Assembly: GCA_021229015.1 (NCBI GenBank)
Contig: CM037792.1
Location: forward strand, 3,283,933-3,347,932
Source: Solen grandis
Lineage: Eukaryota; Mollusca; Bivalvia; Adapedonta; Solenidae
DNA length: 64,000 nucleotides
Direction: 5' to 3'
In this document: positions 47,884 to 58,228 of the stretch, in pieces
How the letters are laid out: every line of letters begins with the position of its first letter
Position numbering within the stretch: the first letter of the stretch is position 1
Translations under genes and position numbers: made by a program
The notes under the pieces: generated by a model
What the model was told of the DNA's origin: nothing
Seen by the model: only the letters and a program-made list of their open reading frames with translations
The model's database searches: none

Positions 47884-48988
47884 CAAGATTGTTCAAATTA
47901 TTTTGATCCTTTGAAAAAAAGGCCACCAGGGAGCTAAGCCCATTTTCCTTATATGTACACAGTACAAATTTGAAAATTCTTCTTGTCCTAAAGTACTCAC
48001 TCGATTTATGGCTTGCACAGGGCAGAGCGACCCAGGGCCATCATGGCCCTCTTGAAAATTACCACTACGTTTTTATTTTCCAGTCTATCATACTGAAGTT
48101 AATGTCAAATTGAACAGTATTGATTAATCAATTTTAATATGAAAATGATATTTTAATGAAGATAAAAGCTTTATACCCAAGAAGTTAAACTGTTTATTTT
48201 GTTGAAAGATGAACCTATACCCTTTTCTTTTATTTTTTGTGCTAATATACGTATTATAGGAATTATGTTATCTATAAATATGAATTTCAAGAGCTTTTTA
48301 AGGGTGTATACATTTTGATTTTTGAATCAGAAATATTAAAATTATAGGAAAATGAAATTTCTGCTCCTGTATGTAATTTATTTTTTAGAAAAAACCTTGC
48401 ATTTGTCATTCAAGATGGCTGCCAAAAGTAGAGATATTCGCAGATGTGGAAACTATGTATATTTGTTCATATATGTTGTATTACAAATACCAAAGAGTAA
48501 CAAACAAAAGAAAATATTCCTTAGTGAATTTGTTCAGAACCCACAGTATTTGATACAAATATAGATAATCTTATAAACTGGGTTAACCATTCATCAAATA
48601 CCATTTCTGTTGAAAGTGTTGTATTCATAATTTTGTATGTTTGCTTGTGAGGTGTTCTTGGGGATGGATCCCCGACCCCCTAACACCAATTATGGGGAGA
48701 ATAAATGGGCTACTTTATAGCTGAAATAAAAAAAAAAATAATAATAAGGTTGATCAATATGACAGTTACTTCTCAGATGATGTTATTTTTAACTGTATAT
48801 TTTTATAGTCACTCAACAATAAGAATGATTAAGTGTAAATATAGACCATTATATTTACGGAAAGTGAAAGTAAAATCACCTAATCATTTTCTGCTAAAAA
48901 AAATAACCACGCATGCATAGAAAAATTGAGTAATAAGAGTTATACTGAATGTATAATTTAGTGACAGTAAAAAATAATTTATGCATAC

Positions 48989-48989
<1 letters not shown>

Positions 48990-49027
<38 letters not shown>
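48990..49027 (+). repeat. (TA)n microsatellite
   Basis: About 19 TA units. Confidence 0.9.
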
Positions 49028-49030
<3 letters not shown>

Positions 49031-49318
49031 TTTATTTTAAAAGCATGAGACCAGGTGTTACTTTTGTAGCCGCAACCTTATTTACGGGAAAACGGCTTAC
49101 TTTCGTTATCTATATCGGCTTATTTTGGCACTGATTTTATTCATACTCGTCAGAGAGTCGGTAAAAAAAGTTGTGTCAACAACTATAAGAATTCATTCAT
49201 TAATGAAGTTGTATTGTCAATCGGTTTAAACGATATTTTGATACTTAATACATACTCTGTGCCCTATTCATAACAAGGGAGTTAAAAATGTATTGCGAAT
49301 ATATTTATAGCTTCAACT

Positions 49319-49550
49319 GTACTCGAAACTCACTTTTTTCTAACTCGAAACTCACTTTTCTAACTTGAAACTCGCTTTTTCCGACTCGAAACTAACTTTT
49401 TCTAACTCGAAACTCGCTTTTCTAACTAGAAACTCACTTTTTCCGACTCAAAACTCACTTTTTTCGACTCGAAACTTACCTTTTCCGATCCGAAACTCAC
49501 TTTTCCAATTAAAAACTCGAAACTTCACTAAAAATTGTATCTCAGCTATA
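49319..49550 (-). repeat. Right arm of foldback-like structure: inverted ~21-bp minisatellite
   Basis: About nine units of AACTCGAAACTCACTTTTTC, the reverse complement of the left-arm unit. The outer border read on the minus strand (GTATAGCTGAGAT then TTTAGTGAAGTTTCGAG) resembles the left border (CTATACTGGGGAT then CTAGTAGTGAGTTTCGAG). No target duplication was identified. Confidence 0.8.
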
Positions 49551-50269
49551 CTACCTTATTAATCTCATGACACCCTACTAGAATATCGTTTTACATATGT
49601 TAGTATAAAATAGCTAAACACATAATCTGTCTGTTCATGTACATAGAATCCACAAGTCACAAAAAAATTTTTAGAAACATATCCACGGTTATTCACTCAT
49701 TCCTGGTGCTTAGATAACGTAGTCCTTTAACACTCTGAATTTATATACGAGTATGTGCAAGGATATTTGGTCGCTGGTTAATAATGTAGATTGTCTTTCA
49801 TTTTTTGTTAGATTTCTTCTTACAGCAAAGACCACGCGTTTGTTCGCCGCGATCATGTTTGTACTGCTAAGTTTCCGTCCTGGGGGGTTCAAGAGTTTGT
49901 ACCAGAATTAACAGCGATGCCTTTGGATATGAAATTGTTTTACTTTTGAGAACGGGATGCTGAGCAGAACCACTACATTAGATAGTCAGGCTTCTACCAT
50001 TCTACCACAGCCTTGCTACAGTCCTGTTTTGAAAAGAGCGCATAAGAAGGTTTGTATCTTGACAAGAAAGATTTTATGGCTTGCCAGATAAAGCTTCTAA
50101 TCGCCAGGTCTCGACACGGTGTATGTACGAATGTAAAAAAATATGAATTTTGAATAAGACACCAAGACCTATGATTTGGAAGGTCAAGGTTGGTAACGAG
50201 AATACACATCAGTCGTTATCATTCTATTTACGAGAAATCGGTATACAGCATTTCCCACCTACATGGAAC
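49551..50269. other. Non-coding DNA
   Basis: No recognised feature. Short minus-strand frames lack domains. Confidence 0.4.
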
Positions 50270-51629
50270 TGACAGTGTAAAGACATAGAGAGCAATAGTT
50301 TCAGTAGTATGGGAAGTTTTCCAAGGATATAGCACTGTTTGAAGAAGACCTTGTAAAACTGTTTGGACAGCTGCCTAAAGAAAGTGACAATGATATGATG
50401 TTCACCATGATGGACATGTTGTAAGTTGTTATTGTTGTTTTTTTGTGCCAAACTAGCTGATTCTTCCTTCTATAATATTACAAATAATAGTCGATTCTAC
50501 ACTATTCCTACTAATGCAGTTCTAAAATTGATTTACATTTACATTATACTGTTTGACAGGATTTTTTTACCTACCATGGAACAGATAGTGTAAAGACATA
50601 GAGAGCAATAGTTCCAGTAGTATGGGGAAGTTTTTCTAACACTGTTTGAAGGAGACCTTGTAAAACTATTTGGACAAATGCCTTAATAAAGTGATTATAA
50701 CTTGATTTTTGTTGTATTGGGGTTTACCGTCGCTGCGATAGTATTTCAATCATATAGCGACGTCCAGCTAATTACAGGTGAAGGAAGACCCCGAGTACAC
50801 AGAGGTACCCGGGTAGAACCACCGACCTACCGCAAGCCAGCTGGAAGGCTTCCTCACATGAAAAATCAGAAGTCCCTACCGGGACTCGAACACACAGCGG
50901 TGATGGGTCGAGAGATTTGTAGTCCACGACTGTAACCGCTCGGCCACGGCGGCCCCTTGATTATGACTTGATGTTCACGACAGATGACAAGGAGACTCAA
51001 TGTATGGGAACGATTTTTCAAGGATATAACACTGTTTGGAGGACGCTTTATAAAACAGTTCAAACAACTGCATTAAGAAAGTGATGATTACTAGATGTTC
51101 ACGACACATGACAAGGAAACAAAGAGCAATAATGTACAGTCTGAAAGAAGCCTTATGAAACTGTCGGACAGCTGCCTTAAGAAGTGATGAGACTTGATGT
51201 TAGACAAAGAGCAATAGTTTCGATAGAAAAGGAAAAACATTTCAAAGATATAACACTGTTTGAAGGAAGTCTCATTAAACTGTTTCGACAACTGCCTTAG
51301 AAAGACTTAGTGATGATAAGTTGATGTTCACGAAACATAACAAGTAGACAAAAAGCAATAGTATCAGTAGAATAGGAAATATTTTTCAAGGATATAACAC
51401 TGTTTGAAGGAAGCCCTCTAAAACTGTTTGGACAACTGCCTTTAGGAAGTGATGATGACTTGGTGTTCACGACACATGAAAAAGAGACAAAGAGCAATAG
51501 TTTCAATAGTATAGGAAAAACATTTCAAAGATATAACACTGTTTGAAGGAAGTCTCATTAAACTGTTTCGACAACTGCCTTAGGAAAGACTTGTGATGAT
51601 AAGTTGATGTTCACGACGCATGACAAGGA
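50270..51629 (+). repeat. ~140-bp tandem array, left part
   Basis: Units share GATATAACACTGTTTGAAGG, then AACTGTTTGGACAACTGCCT, then GATGTTCACGACACATGACA and AGACAAAGAGCAATAG. Phrase positions near 51028, 51252, 51396 and 51535 give spacings of about 140 bp or irregular multiples. Seven units lie here and one more lies at 53.96-54.14 kb, beyond the pearl-like insertion. Units are diverged and some are shortened. Confidence 0.75.
50707..50957 (-). mobile_element. Leu-tRNA-headed SINE inserted in the 140-bp array
   Basis: Same family as at 47.63 kb, in reverse: the B box reads GGGACTCGAACACACAGCGG on the plus strand and the head ends in CTCGGCCACGGCGGCCCC. It is flanked by TGATTATAACTTGAT (50692-50706) and TGATTATGACTTGAT (50958-50972), a 15-bp target duplication with one mismatch. 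That duplicated sequence is part of the surrounding tandem unit, so the insertion postdates the array. Confidence 0.88.
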
Positions 51630-53962
51630 TACAACAAGAGTGCCAGTGCTGCCACAATATACGCCGCCACAAAATATAAAGACCAAGAGGGTCCTTTTAA
51701 TTATTGCTTTAAACATTTCTGTAAGCATAAGCTCATAATGAAGTCTGTGAGACCAATTAATTTAGCTGAACAGAAGCTAAAAAGGCTTTCAATATGAAAG
51801 TAGGTCAAATAGCATTATCAATATGAATTCCTTTTTCTTTCTCCGCATAACTCATGCAAAAATAACTGTACCAGAAAATCCCCGCTTTATGCACTTTTAC
51901 CTGTTTAGAAACTTGAGTTGTTTTTTCAAGAGACCATGTTTAGAAAGGCATAACTATAGCAAATATTGATAAACATCAAAATCCCTGCTTTGTGCATATC
52001 TACCCAGTATAGTAATGACATTGCCCAAATTTTGAAAAGATTAGGTCAGAAACATACAAGGCATTGCATTCACAAGGCTGAAATATCAATCAGCTAAAGA
52101 GACTAAGTTTCAAGGGACACAAATCTTGCAAAAATTAATGAACCGAAAAATCGCCACTTCATGCACATCTACCCATTATAGTAATGCCACAGATCAAGTT
52201 TTGGAAAGATTCGTTCAGAAATGTAGGTGGAGTTGCGTTCACAAGGCTGCAATATCAATCAGCTACAGAGACTAAGTTTCAAGGGACACAAATCTTGTAA
52301 AAATCAATGAACTGGAAATCACCACTCCATGCACATCTACCGTTTAAAGTAATGACATTGACCAAGTTTTGAAAAGATTCATTCAGAAATGTAGGAGGAG
52401 TTGCGTTCACAAGGCTGCAATATCAATCAGCTATAGAGACTAAGTTTCAAGGGACAAAAATCTTGCAAAAATCAATGAACCAGAATATCACAACTTCATG
52501 CACATCTACCCATTATAGTTATGCCACTGATTAAGTTCTGAAATGATTTGTTCAGAAATGTAGGAGGAGTTACGTTCACAAGGCTGCAATATCAATCAAC
52601 TGCAGAGACTGAGTTTCAAGGGACATAAATCTTGGTAAAAATCAATGAAAATTCCACTTCATGCACATTTACCCATTTAAGTCATGACATTGACCAAATT
52701 TTGAAAAGATTCATTCAGAAATGTAGGAGGAGTTGCGTTCACAAGGCTGCAATATCAATCAGCTACAGAGACTACGTTTCAAGGGACACAAATCTTGTAA
52801 AAATCAATGAACCGGAAAGTCGCCACTCATTGCACATCTACCCATTATAGTAATGACATTGACCAAGTTTTGAAAATATTCATTCATAAATATAGGAGGA
52901 GTTGCTTTCACAAGGCTGCAATATCAATCAGCTACAGAGACTAAGTTTCAAGGGACAAAAATCTTGCAAAAATCAATGAACCAGAATATCACCACTTCAT
53001 GCACATTACCCATTATAGTTATGCCATTGATTAAGTTCTGAAATGATTTTCAGAAATGTAGGAGGAGTTACGTTCACAAGGCTGCAATATCAATCAACTG
53101 CAGAGACTGAGTTTCAAGGACAAAAATCTTGTAAAAATCAATGAAAATCCACTCATGCACATTTACCCATTTAAGTATGCCATTGACCAAGTTTTGAAAA
53201 ATTCATTCAAAATGATAGGAGGAGTTGTGTTCACAAGGCTGCAATATCAATCAGCTAAGAGACTAGTTTCAAGGGACAAAAATCTTGTAAAAATCAATGA
53301 ACCGAAAGTCGCCACTCATTGCACATCTACCCATTATAGTAATGACATTGACCAAGTTTTGAAATATTCATTCATAAATGTAGGAGGAGTTGCTTCACAA
53401 GGCTGCAATATCAATCACTACAGAGACTAGTTTCAAGGGACAAAATCTTGCAAAAATCAATGAAAATTCAAAACTTCATGCACATTACCCATTTAGTTAT
53501 GCATGATTAAATTTTGAAATGATTTGTTCAGAAATGTAGGAGGAGTTGCGTTCACAAGGCTGCAATATCAATCAGCTACAGAGCCTAAGTTTCAAGGGAC
53601 ATAAATCTTGTAAAAAAAAAAAACAATGAACCGGAAAATCGCCACTTCATGCACATTTTCCCATTATAGTTATGACATTGACCAAGTTTTGAAAAGATTC
53701 ATTCAGAAACAAAGGAGGAGTTGTGTTCACAAGGCTGCAATATCAATCAGCTACAGAGACTAAGTTTCAAGGGACACAAATCTTGTAAAAATCAATGAAC
53801 CGGAAAATCGCCACTTCTTGCACATTTTCCCATTATAGTTATGAGATTGACCAAGTTTTGAAAAGATTCATTCAGAAACAAATGAGGAGTTGCGTTCACA
53901 AGATATGGACTTACGGACGGAGAAGATGACGCCAATATACTACCGCTTCCGGCGGCGTATAA
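51630..53962 (+). mobile_element. Pearl-like element with twelve ~168-bp core repeats
   Basis: It begins ACAAGAGTGCCAGTGCTGCC and TATACGCCGCC (about 51658). It ends ACGGACGGAGAAGATGACG and then CCGGCGGCGTATAAA at about 53960. TATACGCCGCC and GGCGGCGTATA are inverted end repeats. Between them ACAAGGCTGCAATATC marks cores at 52072, 52241, 52409, 52578, 52741, 52910, 53076, 53233, 53397, 53554 and 53729, with a truncated one at 53899. Spacing is mostly 157-175 bp. Short inverted ends, ~160-bp tandem cores and an ACGG motif match published pearl elements and the related BIV160 satellite in plan. It is non-coding and sits inside a 140-bp array unit. Confidence 0.75.
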
Positions 53963-54140
53963 AAAGCAACAGTTTCAATAGTGTGGGAAAGACTTTTCCA
54001 AGAATAAAACACTGTTTTAAGGAAGCCTTATGAAACTGTTTAGGCAACTGCCGTAAGAAAGTGATGATGACTTTATTTTCACGACACATGTCAAGGAGAC
54101 AAAAGGCAATATTATCAGTAGTATGGGAAATACTTTTCAC
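53963..54140 (+). repeat. ~140-bp tandem array, right remnant
   Basis: AGCAACAGTTTCAATAGTGT and ACACTGTTTTAAGGAAGCC continue the array unit broken at 51629. The left flank ends ...CATGACAAGGATACAA and the right begins AAGCAACAG, joining into a normal unit without an obvious gap. Confidence 0.75.
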
Positions 54141-54320
54141 CAATCCTAGCAGGGACATTCGGATTTTTATGTGAAGAAGTCTTCCAGCTGGCTTGCGGTA
54201 GGTCAGTGGTTCTACCCGGATGCCCTCGTGCATTCGGGGTCTTGCTCCACCTGTAATTAACTGGAAGTCTCTATATAACTGAAATACGGTAAACACAAAT
54301 AATCAAGTCAAGTCAAGTTA
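54141..54320 (+). mobile_element. 5'-truncated Leu-tRNA-headed SINE
   Basis: Same body as the 47.63 kb copy from GCAGGGACATTCGGATTTTT onward (CCAGCTGGCTTGCGGTAGGT; CTCCACCTGTAATTAACTGG), ending in (TCAAG)n. The tRNA head is missing. No clear target duplication. Confidence 0.8.
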
Positions 54321-56690
54321 GTCTGTTTGACAGTGGAAATATTTCTGCAGATTATAACAGTAAATTTTAAAGTTGCTGTTTACACTGAAATACCATAATG
54401 AGAATATCACCCATTTGTATCCGAAGAAAAACAAATACTTAAGAAATGCATACATGCTTTAAAATGCATGTTTCAATCTCTACAAGTAATAGAACCATTT
54501 GCCTTTGCTTGTAATCTTAAAAATTAGCTTTGCATTACGGAAAGTGCAAACAGAATATTTATGTCCTTCTTTTTGTTTACTTTCATTGTAAATATTTTAT
54601 TTAGCTATCTATTTTCATTGTGTGGACCAGTTTCATTTCTTTCAGTATATTTTCATGACCAATATTTCCAGTTTAACAAATTATTTTCATTAATTTAGAA
54701 GCATTTATTTAGTTTTCACATTTTTACTACATTCCTCTTACCCACACAGTACATGTATACTGTAAAAAAAACTCATGAATGAAATAATTTCTTTCACTGC
54801 AAGTAAATCTTTTTCTTTTTTTATGAAAAAAATGCTTTTTCCCTGCCGCAATCAGACTGTCCTGTATGAACACATTTTATTTTCAGATTTTACTCCTTCC
54901 CTGTAAAGCTCCAGTCACCAGGGTGGGGGGACATTTTCAGAGTAAGGTGAGGTAATAGAGAATTTTGAAGACTTTCGGGCCTGTAAAATCTAAGAAGTCT
55001 CTTTAGCACGCATAAACTTGCCCTTATTAATGTTTTGACCAGGCTATATAACATTGCTTGGGACAACTTCGGAAGTTGTCTTAAAAGCTGATTAGAAGTC
55101 CTGCATTTAGGCCCTTGGTACTGGCTCTACAAGGGACCATTGCAGTCGTAAGTATTATTAAGAAAATTTCAAGAGAGGCTGATAGTCACACGGTAAGACC
55201 TTTTGTGATCGCCACGCTCAGGCTTCAAAAGTTAAGAAATGTTACAAAATATTTCTTAGGTCTATTTGACAAAGCATAAACTGGCTAATCAATTGGAAGA
55301 ACATATTTAATTGAACATTGATTTGCCGATATTTGAGTTAAATGAGAGTTGCTAAAGGCAAAGTTTGTGCATTGCAGTGCAAAGAAATAGCTTTCCTATA
55401 CCTGGAAACATACACGTCAAGACATAAAATGTCAGTAAACATATGTCACAAGTATTTCGAAATCTTTGGTTGTTGATGTTAATTGTAGTTTTAAGCCGAA
55501 TGAGAACATGCAAGTTTTTTTCCCAGGCTTATGTGTTTTCTGACGTTTTTTTTGTGATGAATTAGGCAGTAAATAATTCTTCTGATTGGTTGAATTTAAC
55601 TGTTGATTGGTTGATGTGCAGTTGGAAATGTGGTCAGTATACAATGTACTAGAGTGTATAAAGGTTTAAGACATTCAGCGTTGGACGTTCATAGTCAACA
55701 TTACAGTTATTTATCTATTTTTATTAAACTGAGTTAGCCAAATAATATTCTAGGGGTTTTCTTATGTTGTTATAAATGCATTTTATACTTATACTGTCAG
55801 TATGGATTTGATAAAATAAGTTGATTTCCAGTGTGAATATTGTGTCACGTAAGCACGGACTAATCGCTTTATTTCGATTTAATAATCAAAGCGCACAACG
55901 CGCTGAGAGACGGGACATGATTAATATGAAATGGCTATAATTCTAAACCCAGCGTTTCTGAAGTTATTGAAGCATATAATGACAAAACTCCACGCACTGT
56001 TGCTACAGAGGTGGTTGAAATCGCTCTCTGTTTGTTACATAATAATCCGGAGTTAGGGTCGTGAACTTTTCAATCATAAAGTTGCATACCTAAATAGGTC
56101 ATTCTCTTTCTTTAGTACTAGCGAGCCTGATGTATAAATTCTATCTGATGTTATGTATGTGTAGAAATTGACAAGGTATTTGAGTATTTAAGATACTAGC
56201 ATGTTTGCCTTTCTATTTCAAAGATAAGAAATGCTCTGGGAGGAACCTCACTTGCCATAATGCAAAATTACGTGTGGACTGTTTTTAGCCAAATGCATAA
56301 ATACGGAGCGCTACTTTTTATTTTTACAGGAGTAGATCTTCGTGTATGTAAAATGGGTTGCTGTTCTGATTAAGAAATGTCACGGATATTTTGTTCTCGC
56401 TTAAAATAGATGTTTCTAGTGCAAAAAAAAAATGGTAAAAGAAAAAATGTTAACAAACAATAATACATTATAAGCGGTTACGGTTATGATTTAAACGTCT
56501 GTGTAACATATTCCACTCGTATTCGTTAGTGCAGAATTGCATTGCATGGATCCGCACAAAGCGTGGAGAGTTAAACTTGCCGTGGAAAATATGCAAATAG
56601 GCGAGGCTTGAATTCGTCTTCCAGCATAAGACGGCTGCCCCGTCTAAAAATTGTAAATGTATTTTAGTCTTTGCATATTTGAGTCATTGA
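54321..56690. other. Non-coding DNA, no recognised feature
   Basis: AT-rich, unique-looking sequence. A TATAAAG at about 55658 is not backed by any downstream gene and is not called as a promoter. Confidence 0.45.
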
Positions 56691-56936
56691 GATGTGGGGG
56701 CCAAGGGTACTTGTGTTTGTCTTAATAGTTCGTTAGACCAGACTCAGCAATCACTTTCATTGCCAAACCAGAAGACTGCAGTTGCTGTATCTGAAACTCG
56801 AACTGATAACCAAAGTGTTAATGAAACTGTGCCTGTGCCAAAGGTTTCATCTTATCAAATGCCTTTTAGGTCTCAGTGGGTTTTGCCATTCACGGGAACC
56901 AAAATAAGAGTATTCCGTTTGAAACAGAAGTGATAT
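56691..56936 (+). CDS. Possible exon or coding remnant, unknown
   Basis: An 82-codon frame bounded by an upstream TGA at 56688 and its own stop at 56934. It has no ATG near the start. The product would be hydrophilic and rich in Ser, Thr, Gln and Val (SLDQTQQSLSLPNQKTAVAV), ending QWVLPFTGTKIRVFRLKQK. Its composition looks more protein-like than other short frames here. A pyrimidine-poor ATTTGAG precedes it, so a splice acceptor is not convincing. It could be a terminal exon, a retroelement scrap or chance. I do not recognise it. Confidence 0.2.
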
Positions 56937-57164
56937 AATTATTTCTCAACTATTTTGTACCGAGTGGCTGAGTATTGATACAGAGATGCAGATTTTAAGT
57001 TTTAAAAAGTTTAGCAGGAATGATAATTACCTGCAATGTAATCAGTCAATATGATATTAGTTGAAATATATTGTGCTTGTTCATTATTTTGTTTACAGTG
57101 TTAGGACATTGTACATTGCGTATTGAATGATCAGTTGCAATAAATAAAAAAAATGACTTAATTC

Positions 57165-57660
57165 TTTATGCCCCCACCAAAACTGAGGGGGAGATATAGA
57201 TTTGCCTTTGTCCGTCCGTACGTCCGTCCGTCCGTCCCGAAACTTTGTGACACGCACAATCCAAAAGTATTTGTACTACAGACTTGAAACTTAATGTATA
57301 TATTATTCATGACACGAACATGCTCATCTGGGTATTTTCATCGAACAGCTGTTGAAGTTGGAAGAGTTATAGGCCTTTGTTTTTAGAAAAAATATGAACA
57401 CTTTTGCTTGTGACGCATGTAACTCTGAATATATTGTACTACTAACTTGAAACTTCATGGATATATTATTCAGACATGAACATGCGCATCTGGGTATTTT
57501 CATCAAATCATCGTTGTAGTTGACAAAGTCATGGGCCTTTGTTTCTTGAAAAAAATGGAAGTGTATGTTTGTGACGCACGTAATTATGAAAGTATTTATA
57601 CTACAGACTTGAAACTTTACGAATATATTATTCAGGACATGAACTTTTGCACCTGGGTAT
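57165..57660 (-). mobile_element. Pearl-like element, CCCCCACC-hairpin type, copy 1
   Basis: On the plus strand it starts ATGCCCCCACCAAAACTGAG, with GGGGG just after giving a five-bp C/G stem. It continues through (CCGT)n at about 57210-57236 and three core units marked by ACTTGAAACTT near 57284, 57448 and 57610 (164 and 162 bp apart). By analogy with the 6.4 kb element, the element-sense strand is probably minus. It stops where copy 2 begins, so its far end is missing. Confidence 0.6.
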
Positions 57661-57866
57661 TTTATGCCCCCACCAAAAAGTGAGGTATATAGAATTGCCG
57701 TCGTCCGTCTATCCCAAAACTGTAACTCTGAAATTATTTGTGCTACAGACGTTAAACTTCATGGATATATTAATCAAGATATGACTTGCGCACCTGGATG
57801 TTGGTCTTTGTTTTGGAAAATGCGACAGGTGGTGGCATCTGTGTCCTATGGACACACTTATAGTTT
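57661..57866 (-). mobile_element. Pearl-like element, same type, copy 2 (short)
   Basis: It repeats the ATGCCCCCACCAAAAAGTGAG end and CGTCGTCCGTC, has one core, and ends in the palindrome GTGTCC-TAT-GGACAC (57841-57855) followed by ACTTATAGTT. It abuts copy 1 without spacer, so it either inserted at the terminus of copy 1 or arose by internal deletion. Confidence 0.6.
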
Positions 57867-58228
57867 TCAGAAAATCATATTGAGCATGATGCAATTTCTG
57901 TTACATAGTTATTCTATTTATATTTTTTATGTCTATATTACCCCATATTTTAACTAGGATTTATATTATTTAAAGACATTTATAGATAAACATGAAGTTG
58001 ACATTTAAGAATGCAAATAGCTACTTACATTTACAGTTATTACTTTTGCATAATAGGATTTCAGATATGTAATGCCAGGAGACATTCTCCTGGGAAGGGA
58101 GTATGGTGCCATGTGTTTCTCAATAAATCCATGTAGCTTTGTAGCCTGCGCTGCATGCGACCATTGTGTCTTTTTATAGAAGTATATATTTTGTTCATAT
58201 AAAAATTGAGAGTAACAACATGTTTATA
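57867..58228. other. Non-coding DNA
   Basis: AT-rich, nothing recognised. Confidence 0.4.

Larger units (their letters stand above)
46641..49318. other. Interior of foldback-like structure
   Basis: About 2.7 kb between the inverted minisatellite arms. It holds a G-rich patch, one intact-looking SINE and a (TA)n tract, but no transposase or other frame with recognisable domains. The SINE has its own target duplication and is therefore a later insertion. Confidence 0.55.

Noticed and set aside
52632..53430. Frames of 72-91 residues with similar sequences
   Set aside because: They are the ~168-bp core repeats read in one frame, and core indels break the frame.
55655..55670. TATAAAG as a core promoter
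   Set aside because: No initiator, transcript or downstream reading frame supports it.
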